Positions 1 to 11,853 of a DNA stretch of 64,000 nucleotides are shown here, one piece after another. The notes below the pieces were generated by a model, which was not told the DNA's origin, searched no databases, and saw only the letters and a list, made by a program, of their open reading frames with translations. A program made the position numbers and the translations under genes. This stretch comes from Pseudocercospora fijiensis CIRAD86 (Eukaryota > Ascomycota > Dothideomycetes > Mycosphaerellales > Mycosphaerellaceae), in contig NW_006921534.1 of assembly GCF_000340215.1 (NCBI RefSeq), positions 2,081,248-2,145,247 of the forward strand, given 5' to 3'. The stretch's first letter is position 1. Each line of letters opens with the position of its first letter.

Positions 1-3000
1 GTACTAAGTCTAAACGAAGACATTCTATAGCTTGAAGCTAGCTAGCACAATCTTACTTCTATGCCCGTACTAGCGCTGCTTGCTGCGCTTAATTTAGATA
101 ATGTACTATAGCGACACTATAACCGGCTCGTTATACAGTATTAGTATATAGTCCTAGAGGTAGGGATCTAATAGACTATAGTCGCGTATCCTAGGAAGCA
201 TGTTTTTAATGTCCTATAGTGTAAAAGTACTAAGTTCCTTAATTAAGTCCGTATCGCCCCCCTATAGTGCAAGAAGTAGCGATAGAAACATAGTAAAGAC
301 CCGCATTATCTTAGATACGTATATAAATTTAGTATCTTCCGCTACCTTCTATTCTTCGACCTACTCGCTTAGTACTAGATCTTCTGTAGATTTAAATTGT
401 AAGCCGATGTCAAAATAGGAATATAGTAGACAATCGATAGCTAGTATACGCGGAGTATTAGATATAGGTTGCTATATTAGCGTCTTCTTAAGGCGAACCA
501 TTTTCGTTAGTAACTAAGGGCGAAACTTGTCTAGCGCCCGAGTATCTTTATCTGTAATACTTAGTTCTGTTCGACCTACTATTACGTTAGAGTATTCGGA
601 TTGTAAGTACTTAGAAACCTAATTACTAATATATCTAGCCGAGTCGGAGATATTACTATTATCGCTAAACTAGAAGTTACGTTCTATATTGCGCGTCTCT
701 TTAGTCGATAGCGATTAGTCGACGAAATCAAACTGTACTATAGAAGGCGACTAAACAGGGTAGAGGTACCCCTTTGTATCGTAGGCATTAACGTGTCTCT
801 ATACTAAGGTAGTTGCGATAATAGCTAAATTAGATAGTTTGCTAAAGAGGGTACTACTTAGGCCGAGAACGAAAGGATAGCCTATAAGACTAGCGACGGC
901 AGTCCACTCTTTAGCGCTATATGTCTTAGTAATATAAAACTCGTCGACGATAACAGTCGTAGCTAGTATACGAAGTAGCGGCAGTTTCGAATTAGATTTC
1001 TCCGACCGTATCTAGGACTTCTATTTCTTAGCTCGTTTGTACGTTATAAAATCTAGTACGTTAGATATTATAGTCGAGGTAGTAAGGACGATCTATTTAT
1101 AGTACTATAAACAAGGGGGTACTTCTATATCCTCGTGTTTAAGCAATAAGCGTACTAGGACGCCTTTTTTAAACTACTACTTATTTACAACCTTTGTACC
1201 GAACACCTGTTCTAGTTCTAGCCGAGTCGGGAGCGCTATATAATCGAGATAAAGAACGTCCTCGATATATACGACCTAGTTATAGTTCTACGGACTAGCT
1301 CTATTACGTCTCTTATCTTTCGTTAGCTTACTAGAGTCTTTTATAAGATATACGAACATAGCTCCGGGTAGTATAAAGTTGTCGATCTTATATATCTAGT
1401 TTTCGGCTAGCTGCTTCGGAATATAGATAACGTAAACGCTAGGGCGGATAACCGGCTTTGCACCGCTAGCTAATACCTACGGATCGAACGCAATTTTCTT
1501 ATTTAGCCGAAGTCCTAGGTTAACCGACGAATTGGATAGCCGAAAGGGATAGGCGTTAGCAGTTAATAGCCTGTTATTACTCTATACCCTCTACTATATC
1601 GAGGTTATAGCGACGTACCCTAACGTATATGCTGTCTTGCCTATACCTACGTCTATACCGCCGATATAGAAGTTCGCGCTAGCAACGGAAGCTAGAAGCG
1701 TCTAGGTAATTATATAGAATTAGTAAGACTTTAACGGACGAGTCGATCTCTAATTAGGTAGAATAACGCCTATACGCGGCGAAGTCTAAGAGGGATCGAG
1801 TAGTCTAAAATTATATATTAACTTAAAGTTCTTAGCGTCGAGATAGGAGTATACGTTACTAGACAACTGCTTCTCGACGTCGGTTTCTATATCTAAATCT
1901 ATCGACTAGCTAGGTATCGCCGACGAGATCTAATCGACAAAATCTACTAACGTCTAGATCGGTAGAGGGTCGGCTTAGACTTCTACTTACGTGCCCGGTA
2001 GTCGTACGGCGAGTTTAGGCTTATTCGGATCTAGCAGCGATACGATCTAACTCGGTAACGACTCGATCTATTTCTAGCGAATTCGATCTCGCTTCGAGTC
2101 GATTATATCTCCGGCCTTCTTACTATTAGTATTATCGGCTTTACTCGGATTAATTTTTCTATTATCCTTAGTATTGTTACTAGCATTTGTCTACGCCGGA
2201 GGTTATACTAGGGATAGTGCTAGTCTATTTAAAGCGTGCTATATCTTAGGTAGAGTAGAAGCAATATAGGTCTTTACTATATACTCTATCGTATCGGGCT
2301 ATATAGAACGGACGGCCGTTCGAACTAAATCGTCGAGGGCGACTAGAAGTAAAGCAGTGTTCCTATTATAACCGTTGTCGCGGAGCACCTCCTTAACTGC
2401 CTTATCGATAGCCTACTAAATCGCTGTTATATCCGCGGCGACGTCGGCTATAGCTTTTCGCGCGGCTGCCTGCCGAGCTGCCTCCTACTCTTTGTATGTC
2501 CTCTAGAATCTGTCCGCGATAAGCTGTTTATAGCGCTCGCAATCGGCGCGATCCTTACGAGCGAGTCGGTCGTCCTTAGCTTGCTTAATAGCCGATTTCG
2601 TAGGCGACTACGGATCCTAACCGACATTAATTTCGGTAGGATTACCGGCTATAGAAGTACCGTACTAAGCTAGGTCGATAGTTCTAGAAGCCTTAAGTAG
2701 GGACGGTCGACAATATATAGAAGGTATCCTAGTATAGTCCGTTATATTTTTGCCGACGAGGAAATCGAGTCTAGTAGAAATCCTAGTATCTAAGCTATTA
2801 TACATCTCTATAGCTAGGGAGTGGAATATCGGATTAGTCTTACATTTAGAAAGACCTTTAGGGCCGCGAGCTAGATCGATTACTACGAAGAATTCGTACT
2901 TCTACTATTCGGGCGACAGCAATAACTCTCGTACGAGCTAGAGCCGCAACAAATCCTTTACACTAATATTATTAGAAGTCTTCGATTGCAGGACAGACTA

Positions 3001-3275
3001 ATTTAGGCTAAACACGTCGTAGTCTGCTATTAAAGGTAACCGCTAGTCGACAATACTAAACTATAACGTAATCTTAGCCCGGTTCGGCTTAATAGGGCGT
3101 AGCGCGTCGGATATTACTAGATTAGTATCCTTACTACCGTGCGAATCTCCTAGCGTTATTCTCTTAAACACCCGACCGGCTCTACTAGTCTTACTAGTAG
3201 AGGCAGAACTTGCTCTACGCTTAGGTGTAGAGGGCGTAGTTTGTCGGGATCTATTAGTCTCGCTCTCGGACACGT
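1..3275 (-). pseudogene. RIP-degraded SNF2-like helicase/ATPase relic, cut by left window edge
   Basis: Reading the minus strand from about 2100 down to position 1 gives one long frame broken almost only by TAG/TAA, as expected when Gln and Trp codons are hit by RIP. Visible landmarks are a P-loop region around 1633-1675 (reads NFYIGGIDVGIGKT, like the GGILaDxxGLGKT box of SNF2 proteins), preceded by a stretch like the usual lead-in to that box, and a Walker B-like VIVDE at about 931-948 followed by a segment like SNF2 motif III (FVLGLSSTLF). The part from 2100 to 3275 is low-complexity and begins with a Ser/Thr/Lys-rich open stretch at 3061-3273 that could be the N-terminus. The C-terminal helicase lobe would lie beyond the left edge. 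Whether this was a host gene or transposon cargo cannot be told. The SNF2 call is by motif only. Confidence 0.5.
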
Positions 3276-4974
3276 CTTCCTCTTTAGTATTATTACCGGC
3301 CGGCAGGGTAAACTTGTCCCTTATAACCTTCTATACAAGGCGGCATACTAAGTAGACTACAGACCTCTAAATTTCATTATTCGGACTATTTGCATTATCC
3401 TACGGAAGCATTCCCCTAACGTACTACTTCGGAGCCTATTTAGGATCTTTAAAGTACTATTTGGGCATTAATAGCGTACGTCTAGGTTTAGTAGGATAGT
3501 TAAGGTTGCTAGCAATAGCGTATACTATAGCTTTCTCCTCCTTATAATGCCTCTTAACGGGCTAGCGACTCTACTTCCCCTTTAACTAGTTAAATAAAAA
3601 ATGTTTCTCTAGATACGGAAGGAGCCTTTTTATTGCTAACGTAAGAAGAGGCTTGTCGATGCTATACAGGTTTAGTATAATATGTTTAGGGACGTCTTTG
3701 CCGCTATTTAAGGCTTTAATTAGTAGCTCGTTGTCCTTTAGCTAGTCCTCGACATTCGTAGAGACTACTATCTCGGCAAAGGTAGTAGGCGACGAGTTTA
3801 TAACTAGTATATAGCATTAGTATATAACAGGTTATACTAATTAGTAATACTTATATAACAGAGGTTAGGGACTATAGATCGACAACGACGTATACTATCC
3901 GAGAGTAGCAGATAAACTAATAGAGTTAGTAAAATTCGCTATACGTTAAGGTCGGCGGAGGTAAGAATAGGAGCAAAGAGCTGCTTATACCCGCCGACCC
4001 TAACGCGAGCCGTTAGAGTTGCGTTATATAACGAGTGTCTATATATACTAGCTTAACGCTAGTCGAGTACGACGGCTAAGTTATATAGTGCGGCCTATAT
4101 ACGAGTTAGAATAGAGCATTAGCGAAGGAAATAATATGCTATACGTGCGATAGGGAGAGTAAGGGGGTGCATATATATAGAACAGGTATATTAGTACGAG
4201 TTAATAGTAAATGTTAAAGAAGGCAGTAATAAGGAAAGGTGACGACCTTAAATGCCTGCCTCGTAACCGGGTCGGTTAGCGAGTCGGGCCTAACTAGCTA
4301 ATAAATCGACGAAGTAAGGCATCTAGCGCTTAAGTATATAATAGTTTAGTTACGCAACTAGTAACCGAAGTAATAAGGCTACAGATAATCGTTATAGTAT
4401 AAACCCCTATACGATAGACAGTTCTAGATATAGGACTAACAAGTCGCAGTAAATACAGTACTACGTAACAAGTAATCGAAAGTTAGTAATATAAATATAA
4501 GCCTATCTATAGTAGAGTTGCGACTGCGATCGCCGGCGCGAGACGCGAGTGCTTATAAGCTACGCAATGTAGCTAAATTAACCGATCTATGTCCTTATAG
4601 TAACTAACAATTATTATACGATAGCGGGTAGACTAGACCCGCTATAGTACGAGGGTATAGGCTAGTAAGGCGGTTAGTCTTAGGACCCGAGAGTAGGGTA
4701 TATAGATAGTTCGAGCTAACGATTAAGATAGCATGTTTTCTATAGATGCTACTAACTCTATCGGCAGCGAAAAGGCATGTGTTTAGCTATAACGAGTAGC
4801 AAACAAAGGCATAAAACGATCGAAATATTCTATAGATCGTATACTAGAGTAGTAGTCTAAGTAGGAGGCCGAATAAACGACTATATATAAATCCGCGGCA
4901 GTAGTCTAAGTAGGAGGCCGAATAAACGACTATATATAAATCCGCGGCAATATAATACACTAGGCGTAAGGTTA
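3276..4974. other. RIP-mutated spacer between two diverging relics
   Basis: This 1.7-kb stretch lies between the 5' ends of the minus-strand helicase relic and the plus-strand unknown relic. I see no frame that stays open in the way the flanking relics do. It is rich in TA and CG and poor in CA/TG. It contains an exact 49-bp tandem duplication at 4851-4949. If the flanking relics were ever a divergent gene pair, this would have been their shared promoter region; that is inference. Confidence 0.4.
4851..4949. repeat. Exact 2 x 49-bp tandem duplication
   Basis: Two identical 49-base units, 4851-4899 and 4900-4948, each start AGTAGTCTAAGTAGGAGG and end with CCGCGGC. They contain TATATATAA. No mismatch is visible between the copies although the surrounding DNA is heavily mutated, so the duplication arose after RIP or is too short to be recognised by it. 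Confidence 0.9.
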
Positions 4975-7900
4975 AGAAGCGAGATAATAGATAACGTAAT
5001 TTGCCGAACCTACTACCGAAGTTAGTAATAGAGGATGTAGAAGTTGCCTAGTAGGCTTAGTACCCGATTCGATACCGAATTAGGGCCTAAGTCGGCATTA
5101 GCAAACCCCGCGACTAGAGTAGTTCTAGTTTCTACTACTAACTAACGTCGACTTTCTACTACGCTATATATATAACTACCGCCTTCGAGAATGCTACGTA
5201 CTTAACTACCTCGCGATTAATATTTAATAGGCGGTATTACCCGCGGCCTTAGCCTATCGCCGTCGATATACTACGCATTTTACGCTAGCGTCGAGAGGTC
5301 AATTTAGGAGTCTAGTTAGATTAGTAGCACGTTCCGATTACTATTATTACCGGAACGCCGAAGGACGTAAGGTTACCTATACGACCTAGTATTAATAGAC
5401 GAGAAATACGAAGAAGAGTTCCCTAAGGTAGTAAAGCAGATCCGTACGGTAGAGGGACAGACTACGTTTAGGTACCTAGTATACAAGATTTGTTCTAATT
5501 ATTACTAACGGACAAAACGAAAAACGGTGCGCGTAACAACGCGTAGAGTCGGCGATACTAGCGATTGCGCGGAAATTGCTATATCTACGGATACTAGACT
5601 AGCGACACTAGAAGGATCTAGAGCGGTGCCGCCGTACCGCGTACTAAATAATATATAGTAGAGTATAGTTATAGTACAAGAGCAGAACGGGAAGGTAAAA
5701 CCTATATATCGACTATATAAACTCGATTATCGCTAGCCTATAGTTAGAGGCCGCGCGTTAGTAGGAGTCGATAATATAGACCTCGAACAATTAGTTAAGA
5801 TACTGCGGGTAGATTGTAGTTTCGAAGCTAGCGTCGACGCCTTATATTAGATAAGCGACTAATATAGATACGTTCGAATTAACAACGAGCGATAGTAGAG
5901 GGCTAGTCTATCCGATATATTAGGCAGAGGCCTGCAGCTACGATTTGCAATCTATAGGCAAATTAAGGAGGCAGAACGAGCGTAAATATAAACGTAGAAA
6001 AGCAAGATAAATAATTAATTTTACTAAGTCCGATATAGAAGTCCTACTCTAATAGTAATAGGCACTAATCTATTTATTAAATAGAAGGCAAGATGCCCCG
6101 ACTACGATAAGCACTACGCTTTAATCTTAGACATATACTAATATATAGTAAGCATATTACGTATAGTAGTCTTAAGCGCCGCGATCTCTTCCTTTATCTA
6201 TTTAATCTCGGCCTATATTTAAGCACCCTAATCGCGCTGCAGCGATAGCGGACTCGGGGTAGCGCGATAGTTAAGGAAAGGCTAAATCGGCTGCGACTAG
6301 CAGTCGTCGTACTAGGGTAGATTGCATACCTCTAGCTAATCTAGTTAGAATTGCATCTATCGAGTATAGGGCCTCTACGGTATTATTAACCTCGAATTGG
6401 CTAAACACGCCGATAGAGATAGTTCTAACTAACCCGTAATGCTGCGAGGCGGCTTCGAAGGTATATATTCGACCTAGCGGATTAGCTAACGCCGATTAAT
6501 TTACCGATAAAGAACATATATCTATATATACCGTAGTAGCGACTAAGCGAGGAATAAATAGTCTAAATACGCCGATTACTTTAGTGCAATGTCGATAGTG
6601 TTACTATATACCGTCGGCATAGACTGCAATAATTACCGCTAGACTAATAATAGCGCTAGATTAATAGTTCCCGAATCCGACTTGCGACCGAATCGGGCTA
6701 GCGTCGATAAGGTACGAAAATAGCGAACAGTCTATAGGCTACGATTATGCTTTAGCGTTAGCGGGGCATATCCGATAGGACTAATAAGCGATTATAGACA
6801 GCGACTCGGGCAGTCTATATAGGAGCAGAAGATGAAACCGCAATTTAATGCCCCCCTTTTCGTAGGGTAAACAAGTACGAAAACGCGTATAGTCTAATAT
6901 ATACTACGTTAGATTCGCAACAATACTACTACTCGTTATAGTATACTTAGGATAGGTCGCAACTACGAAGAAGATAAATATAGAACTAAGTCGTTATCTA
7001 ACTTAATAGAGTCGGATAGGGATACTAGATTCGAAGAAGAAAACAGGGAGGATACTCGTTTATATATAGCGACTAGTATTAGATCGAAATTTTTAAAGGT
7101 AACGTATACTAGAGTACGGTAACAGAGGACTAACGTAACTAGCACAAGGGCAAGAATAGCAAAGATCCGGTAAGGCTAAAACGGAAGTACGGCGACGATA
7201 GGGCGGATTAGAGCGACGATGCAAAGCTATTAAAACGACGTAAGAAGCGAGACAAAGGCTTAACGACTTCTAGTAAAGAACGTTTAAATCGAAAGAAGGG
7301 CTTACTCGAAGCAAGGGAGCAAATCTTATATAACGAGACGCGTCGTAAACTATTCGCTATTACGTTAACTAGGGCCCGAGAATATAAGACGATGTTTCCT
7401 ACTACCTAAACCCTAGTATAGGTAGACGAAACAATTAAGGAGATATATAGTAAAAACTACGATCGATTACTAGCTTTACGTATAATAGCGCTATAGCCGG
7501 GTAGCTATATACCGTCGAGAGACGTAGTCTAAGCAGTCGGTAGAGATCCCGATATAATAGCATCGAGACTAATATTAGAATAGTTATAAGAAGCTATACG
7601 AAAGGAGCGAGGCTATATTAATACCTATATCCGATTAATATTAATAAACCAAGCACCGATCGCAATAACCGACACTCTAAAAAGGATAGCATACGCTAAG
7701 AGGATACTCGATAACTAAATCTTCGAGTGCTACGACGAGAAACTAGTAAGACCCTCTCTAAAATAGCATAGTTACTAGATAATAGCTAACGGTCGATATA
7801 TGCTACGCACTACCTTAGTAAGCTTATATACAAATGTCTAGCGGATATGCTACTCCGGTAGGATCGGCGAAGCTAGAAGATATATATTAAATAGTACTAC

Positions 7901-8998
7901 TACAAAGTTACCTCTTTTATAATATTGTCTACCGCTACGGTACTTAGTAGAATACTAACGGATAGTCGATAGAGTCGTATTTAACTAAAGTTAGAGATAA
8001 AGCGATCTAGCTAGCCCTAGATTATAAGTTAATATACTAGCCGTTCCTAGATCGGATAACTGCGTAGAATACGACGGATTAAGCTACTCGTAACCTTCGG
8101 TTGTTAAAAGCGTAGAAGATATACGTACGGTATATAGGCAGAGCATAGGATACCCCTAAATTATTAATAAATAACTTCGAGAGCGTACGTAACGACATCG
8201 ATGCACTTATAGCAATCGACGTTATTTTAGATTCCGACGATAAAGGCGGATCGATTAAGCGCTATAGTAAGAGTAGTCTACGAGCGCCGTATTTCTCTTA
8301 CCTGCTAATATAATCGACAGGTCCTAAAGCGTCTGCCGGGCAATAATTAAGTAAACAACTTAAAGCCGGCGACAATGCGATAGATAGGTTAGCGGAGGCG
8401 GAGGCCCTACCTAAGAAAAACGATATTAGACTGCCTATACTATAGAGCAGTTTCTAAGCGACAGATTAGGAGCCGACGGGGGCTACTAATCCGTTTGCTT
8501 CGGTATAAGGAGGCAACGGTACAAGTACAACCGAGACAATAGAATATAATAGAACTAAAGACAATTAATACTAAAGGTATAGATATACCGCGGTAATAGC
8601 AATAGGGAAGGATTGCGCGCTAATTACTATAAGAATAGTAGGTATTCCGACTAGTCTTATATAATAGACAAGACTTTATTCGCAGCGGTAAGTAATCGCG
8701 TTAGGGATATATTAGGGCTAGAAGAGGGGGAGTAGATATAGTAGGCGGATATAGAGGCGGACGGCGGCAAAGTTAAGGAGATAGTATTTAACGAGGAGAT
8801 ATAGGATCGAAGAATTAGGAGATATATAGTAAAAAAGAAGAAGAAGTCGAAAGGAAACAAACGAAAGAAGGTAGAGGTATATCGCTTTAATATAGCCGTA
8901 GAGGACGAATAGAATACATTCTTATTAACTATAATAAATAGATGCCCTATATAATATAACGAAATCTATTAATACTATACAAGTCGGTTGCTAAGTTA
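4975..8998 (+). pseudogene. RIP-degraded coding relic of unknown family
   Basis: Several plus-strand stretches read as protein when TAG/TAA are taken as former Gln/Trp codons: about 4980-5430, 5380-6000, 6830-7400 and 7380-8998, with changes of frame between them. I do not recognise any domain. The last part (about 8670-8998) reads as an acidic then strongly basic tail, with a Lys-rich run (KKKKKSKGNKRKK) resembling a nuclear localisation signal, and ends near 8998. It diverges from the SNF2-like relic on the other strand. It could be one large gene of about 1300 codons or two; the degree of decay does not allow a decision. Transposon cargo, a decayed host multigene family or a second TE are all possible. 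Confidence 0.4.
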
Positions 8999-9313
8999 GT
9001 ACTAACTTAGTATACGTAGTAGACGTATGCAAATGCTAGTAGTTACCCGAGTATACGTATAAACGTTAGATATTAGTAGAAGCAATAATTGTATAATATA
9101 CAGATCCGATAGAAAATATAATTTAAATGCTAGTACTAGCATATACGACGACTCGAGCCCGACTCGATATACGAGTCGGACGGTAAAGAATAAAATTCTT
9201 ACTACGAATAGATTTGCTAGAATTTCTAGATCGCAACAATCCTATTAGACAAGATCTTTAACGTATAATCCTAAGGATCCTAAGGATCCTAAGCGATCCT
9301 ATTAATAGGATCG
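8991..9313. repeat. Cluster of perfect palindromes and hairpins
   Basis: Within 323 bases there are four near-perfect dyads: 8991-9010 (CTAAGTTAGTACTAACTTAG, a 20-bp palindrome), 9128-9141 (14-bp palindrome TGCTAGTACTAGCA), 9159-9179 (8-bp stem CCGACTCG with loop ATATA) and 9294-9313 (20-bp palindrome CGATCCTATTAATAGGATCG). The last follows a short CCTAAGGAT microrepeat at 9270-9292. The cluster starts where the plus-strand relic ends. Confidence 0.85.
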
Positions 9314-9710
9314 TCGCGATCGGTAAAAAAGTTTCTATAACGAACCTCCTTCTAAGCTAGATTCACTTCGCCGAGAGATTAAAGACCTCCGAGCTCGTAA
9401 AAACGCTCGAGTATAGGCCGAAGAAGAGCGAGCGAGGTAATAAGCAGACTATAGCCGCTAGTAGGCGGCATTATATAAGCAACAATAACGATAGGCTGCT
9501 TAGTAATAGTACTAGTAGTCGCTTATATAGCTAGTAGGAAGGCTGCTCTATTACTAGGTACTATAGTAATAGTACTATTAGTTTACTTAGTAGCAGTAGT
9601 ATACTAGTTAGTAACTAAGAGACTAGTATAAGCTAGTATATATAGCCTCGCGTAGTTACAAGGCGGCAGGTCGTAATCCGCTTAGGCCTAAGTAGATAGC
9701 TAATAACTAA
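9314..9710. other. RIP-mutated DNA, no gene seen
   Basis: TA-rich, CA/TG-poor sequence with many short TAGTA/TAATAG motifs between 9480 and 9650. No long former frame is visible. It precedes the block whose end is shared with the transposon at 29.15 kb. Confidence 0.5.
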
Positions 9711-9780
9711 CAATACCTTTAATTTTGCTATACTACTAATTTGCTAACAAACTTTGGCTTTATAGCTAGCAGCAGTATTG
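9711..9780 (+). repeat. Terminal segment shared with the MULE end at 29151-29212
   Basis: The run CAATACCTTT..TTTTGCTATAC..CTAA..CTAACAAACTTTGGCTTTAT can be aligned by eye with TAATACCTTA..TTTTGCTATACC..TACTAATAAACTTTAGCTTTAT at 29151-29212, differing mainly by C/T and G/A changes. Both lie at the right edge of a RIP block and in the same orientation, so the two blocks probably end in the same transposon family. Normal-composition DNA starts immediately to the right. Confidence 0.6.
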
Positions 9781-10113
9781 CAGTGGTTGCCCGGCTGGCG
9801 GGGCATGCAGCGACGCGATTATCCGCTTCTACACGCGATTATGTATAGAACAGCCGATCTCGTAATCTCGGGATATGCTGGGGCTCGGGCGGGTAGCTGG
9901 GGCTCGGTTTAGTAGCCAGGCGCGGCTGTGCGTCTCCTCGTGGTGCAGCTTCAAGCAAGATTCAAACGCTTTTCTTGGACTTGCTTACGACATTTCTTGA
10001 ACGACGACAACAGGCATCCACTATCCACATTCACGGAATCAAGACCATATACACACGCTGGAAAGTGGCCCAACATGCTCCTTCCTTCAGCGTGTCCGCG
10101 ATAGTCCTCCGTT
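9781..10113 (+). other. Upstream region of the palmitoyltransferase gene
   Basis: Unmutated DNA of normal composition begins here, 330 bases before the start codon. The first part is G/C-rich (GGGGCTCGG repeated twice around 9876-9906). No clear TATA box is seen. Promoter and 5' leader are presumed from position only. Confidence 0.4.
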
Positions 10114-11853
10114 ATGGCATCCTCTTTCGATTCGATGCCAACGCTTGCAGCTCCCACGACAACACGATCTCCGCCTTTCCACCGACGTAGGAAGTCCTGG
10201 GCACGAAATATTGAACGATGTTGCTGTACGACCTTCGCATACTTCCCGCTAGTCTTCGTGTATGGTCTCACTTCTTGGGCAGTATACGTTGAAGTGAATG
10301 TCAGCTTCATAGGCGCGACATACAGTGACTGGGCACCATACATACGCGCAGGTATCGGCATACTCCTCTACTCACTAGCGAATGTCAGCTACACGATCGC
10401 AGTCTTCACCGATCCAGGCTCTCCGATTGATGGTCCAAAAGGGAGTGGCATGAGACATGGAGGCAGTGGGAGAAGAGGAGACTACGAAGGACTTCCGCAG
10501 TATGAAGATGAGGATGTTCAGGAAGCTGCGACCGTTCCTCGTGAATGGATGAATGGATCTGTTACTGCGAAGAGCACGGGAAAGCCGAGATACTGCAAGA
10601 AATGCAACAGCGTGAAACCAGATCGAGCACATCACTGTTCGACTTGTCGGAAATGTGTTCTGAAAATGGACCATCATTGTCCTTGGCTTGCGACCTGTGT
10701 TGGCTTGCGCAATTACAAGGCCTTTATACTATTCTTGGTTTACACGAGCCTGTTCTGCTGGACGGATTTCTTGGTCAGTGCATGGTGGGTCTGGCAGGAG
10801 TTCAATGATCGTGTGCAAACTATGCAAGGCATGTTGGTCGTTAATACCATCTTGCTTTCCGTTCTCGGAGGAATAATAGGACTAGTCCTTTCTGGTTTTA
10901 CTGGATGGCATATCTACTTGTTGCTGAGTGGACAGACCACGATCGAGAGTCTGGAGAAGACAAGATATCTGAGTCCACTGAAGAAAAGTATGGAGAATCA
11001 GCTGAATGACCCCAATCGACATGGCCTGACAGCTGAGGGCAGCAGTTCTGGAGCAGCTTCGCCGAACACTCAATCAGTGACGGATCGGCTGAAGGAGATT
11101 CATGCGAATGCGCTGCCCGGAGTGCTCAGACCAGAGGAGGGAGATGTGTCTTTGCATAACTCTCGGAACACATCACCAGTCCCGCCTCCGGCCGCAGCAA
11201 GCTCGTCACCTGCACATCAGAGTTTGCAGCGCTCATATGCTTCCATGGAAGCTCAGCGGGAGCAGGAGCGATATCAGAACTATCTCGATGAAGTAGACAG
11301 CGAAAAGCTGCCAAACGCTTTTGACCTCGGGTGGAAGCGAAATGTCGTCCATGTCATGGGTCCCGACCCAAAGTATTGGTTCCTACCAATCTGCAATACG
11401 ACGGGCGATGGCTGGCAGTGGGAGACGAGTCCCAAGTTCCACGAAGCGAAAGACCGCATCGCTCGCGAGCGCGAGCAAAGAATGCGAGAAGAAGCATACT
11501 GGAATAATCAGGCCGGCCATCCAACATATATGCAACCTCTACCTGGACCACCACCACGAAACGACCTAAAATGGCAGCCCGGCCAAGGATTCGTGAATCA
11601 AGCCAGGAATATCGCACCGCCACACATGAACGGCACAGCGACCAATGCTCCGCCTCCCGGTTCGTGTGTACAGATGCAGCCTCTAGATAGGAGGAAAGAT
11701 GGATATGTGGATTATAACACTGATGAGGAGGAACCGCGGCGACCACAGCAGCAGATTCTCAGAACGATGGGCAGTACGTCGTACTGGAATGATGTGCCCG
11801 ACTTGACTCCTGCAAATAGGTCTGGGAGTCCGGCGAGGCGAAAGGGAGATTAG
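10114..11853 (+). CDS. pfa3: DHHC-type protein S-palmitoyltransferase, Pfa3-like
   Basis: A single uninterrupted frame of 579 codons. The enzyme transfers palmitate from palmitoyl-CoA to cysteines of membrane-associated proteins; in yeast Pfa3 acts at the vacuole on Vac8. Two membrane segments lie at about residues 41-60 and 78-97, followed by the DPG motif (100-102). The cysteine-rich domain starts at C161 and holds the catalytic DHHC (186-189). Two more membrane segments follow (about 203-226 and 241-271), then the TTxE motif (T275-E278). The long C-terminal half (about 290-579) is polar and low in complexity, with Pro- and Ser-rich stretches, and looks disordered. The start is the first ATG in frame; a second Met at residue 8 is possible. 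Pfa3 rather than another Pfa paralogue is judged from the N-terminal FPLVFVYGLTSWAVYVEV region and from overall layout. Confidence 0.9.
   Translation: MASSFDSMPTLAAPTTTRSPPFHRRRKSWARNIERCCCTTFAYFPLVFVYGLTSWAVYVEVNVSFIGATYSDWAPYIRAGIGILLYSLANVSYTIAVFTDPGSPIDGPKGSGMRHGGSGRRGDYEGLPQYEDEDVQEAATVPREWMNGSVTAKSTGKPRYCKKCNSVKPDRAHHCSTCRKCVLKMDHHCPWLATCVGLRNYKAFILFLVYTSLFCWTDFLVSAWWVWQEFNDRVQTMQGMLVVNTILLSVLGGIIGLVLSGFTGWHIYLLLSGQTTIESLEKTRYLSPLKKSMENQLNDPNRHGLTAEGSSSGAASPNTQSVTDRLKEIHANALPGVLRPEEGDVSLHNSRNTSPVPPPAAASSSPAHQSLQRSYASMEAQREQERYQNYLDEVDSEKLPNAFDLGWKRNVVHVMGPDPKYWFLPICNTTGDGWQWETSPKFHEAKDRIAREREQRMREEAYWNNQAGHPTYMQPLPGPPPRNDLKWQPGQGFVNQARNIAPPHMNGTATNAPPPGSCVQMQPLDRRKDGYVDYNTDEEEPRRPQQQILRTMGSTSYWNDVPDLTPANRSGSPARRKGD

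Noticed and set aside
1633..1675. Actin/ParM-like ATPase motif (GIDVGIGKT)
   Set aside because: The surrounding frame has a following VDE box and a SNF2-type lead-in, and the GKT fits a P-loop better than an actin phosphate loop.
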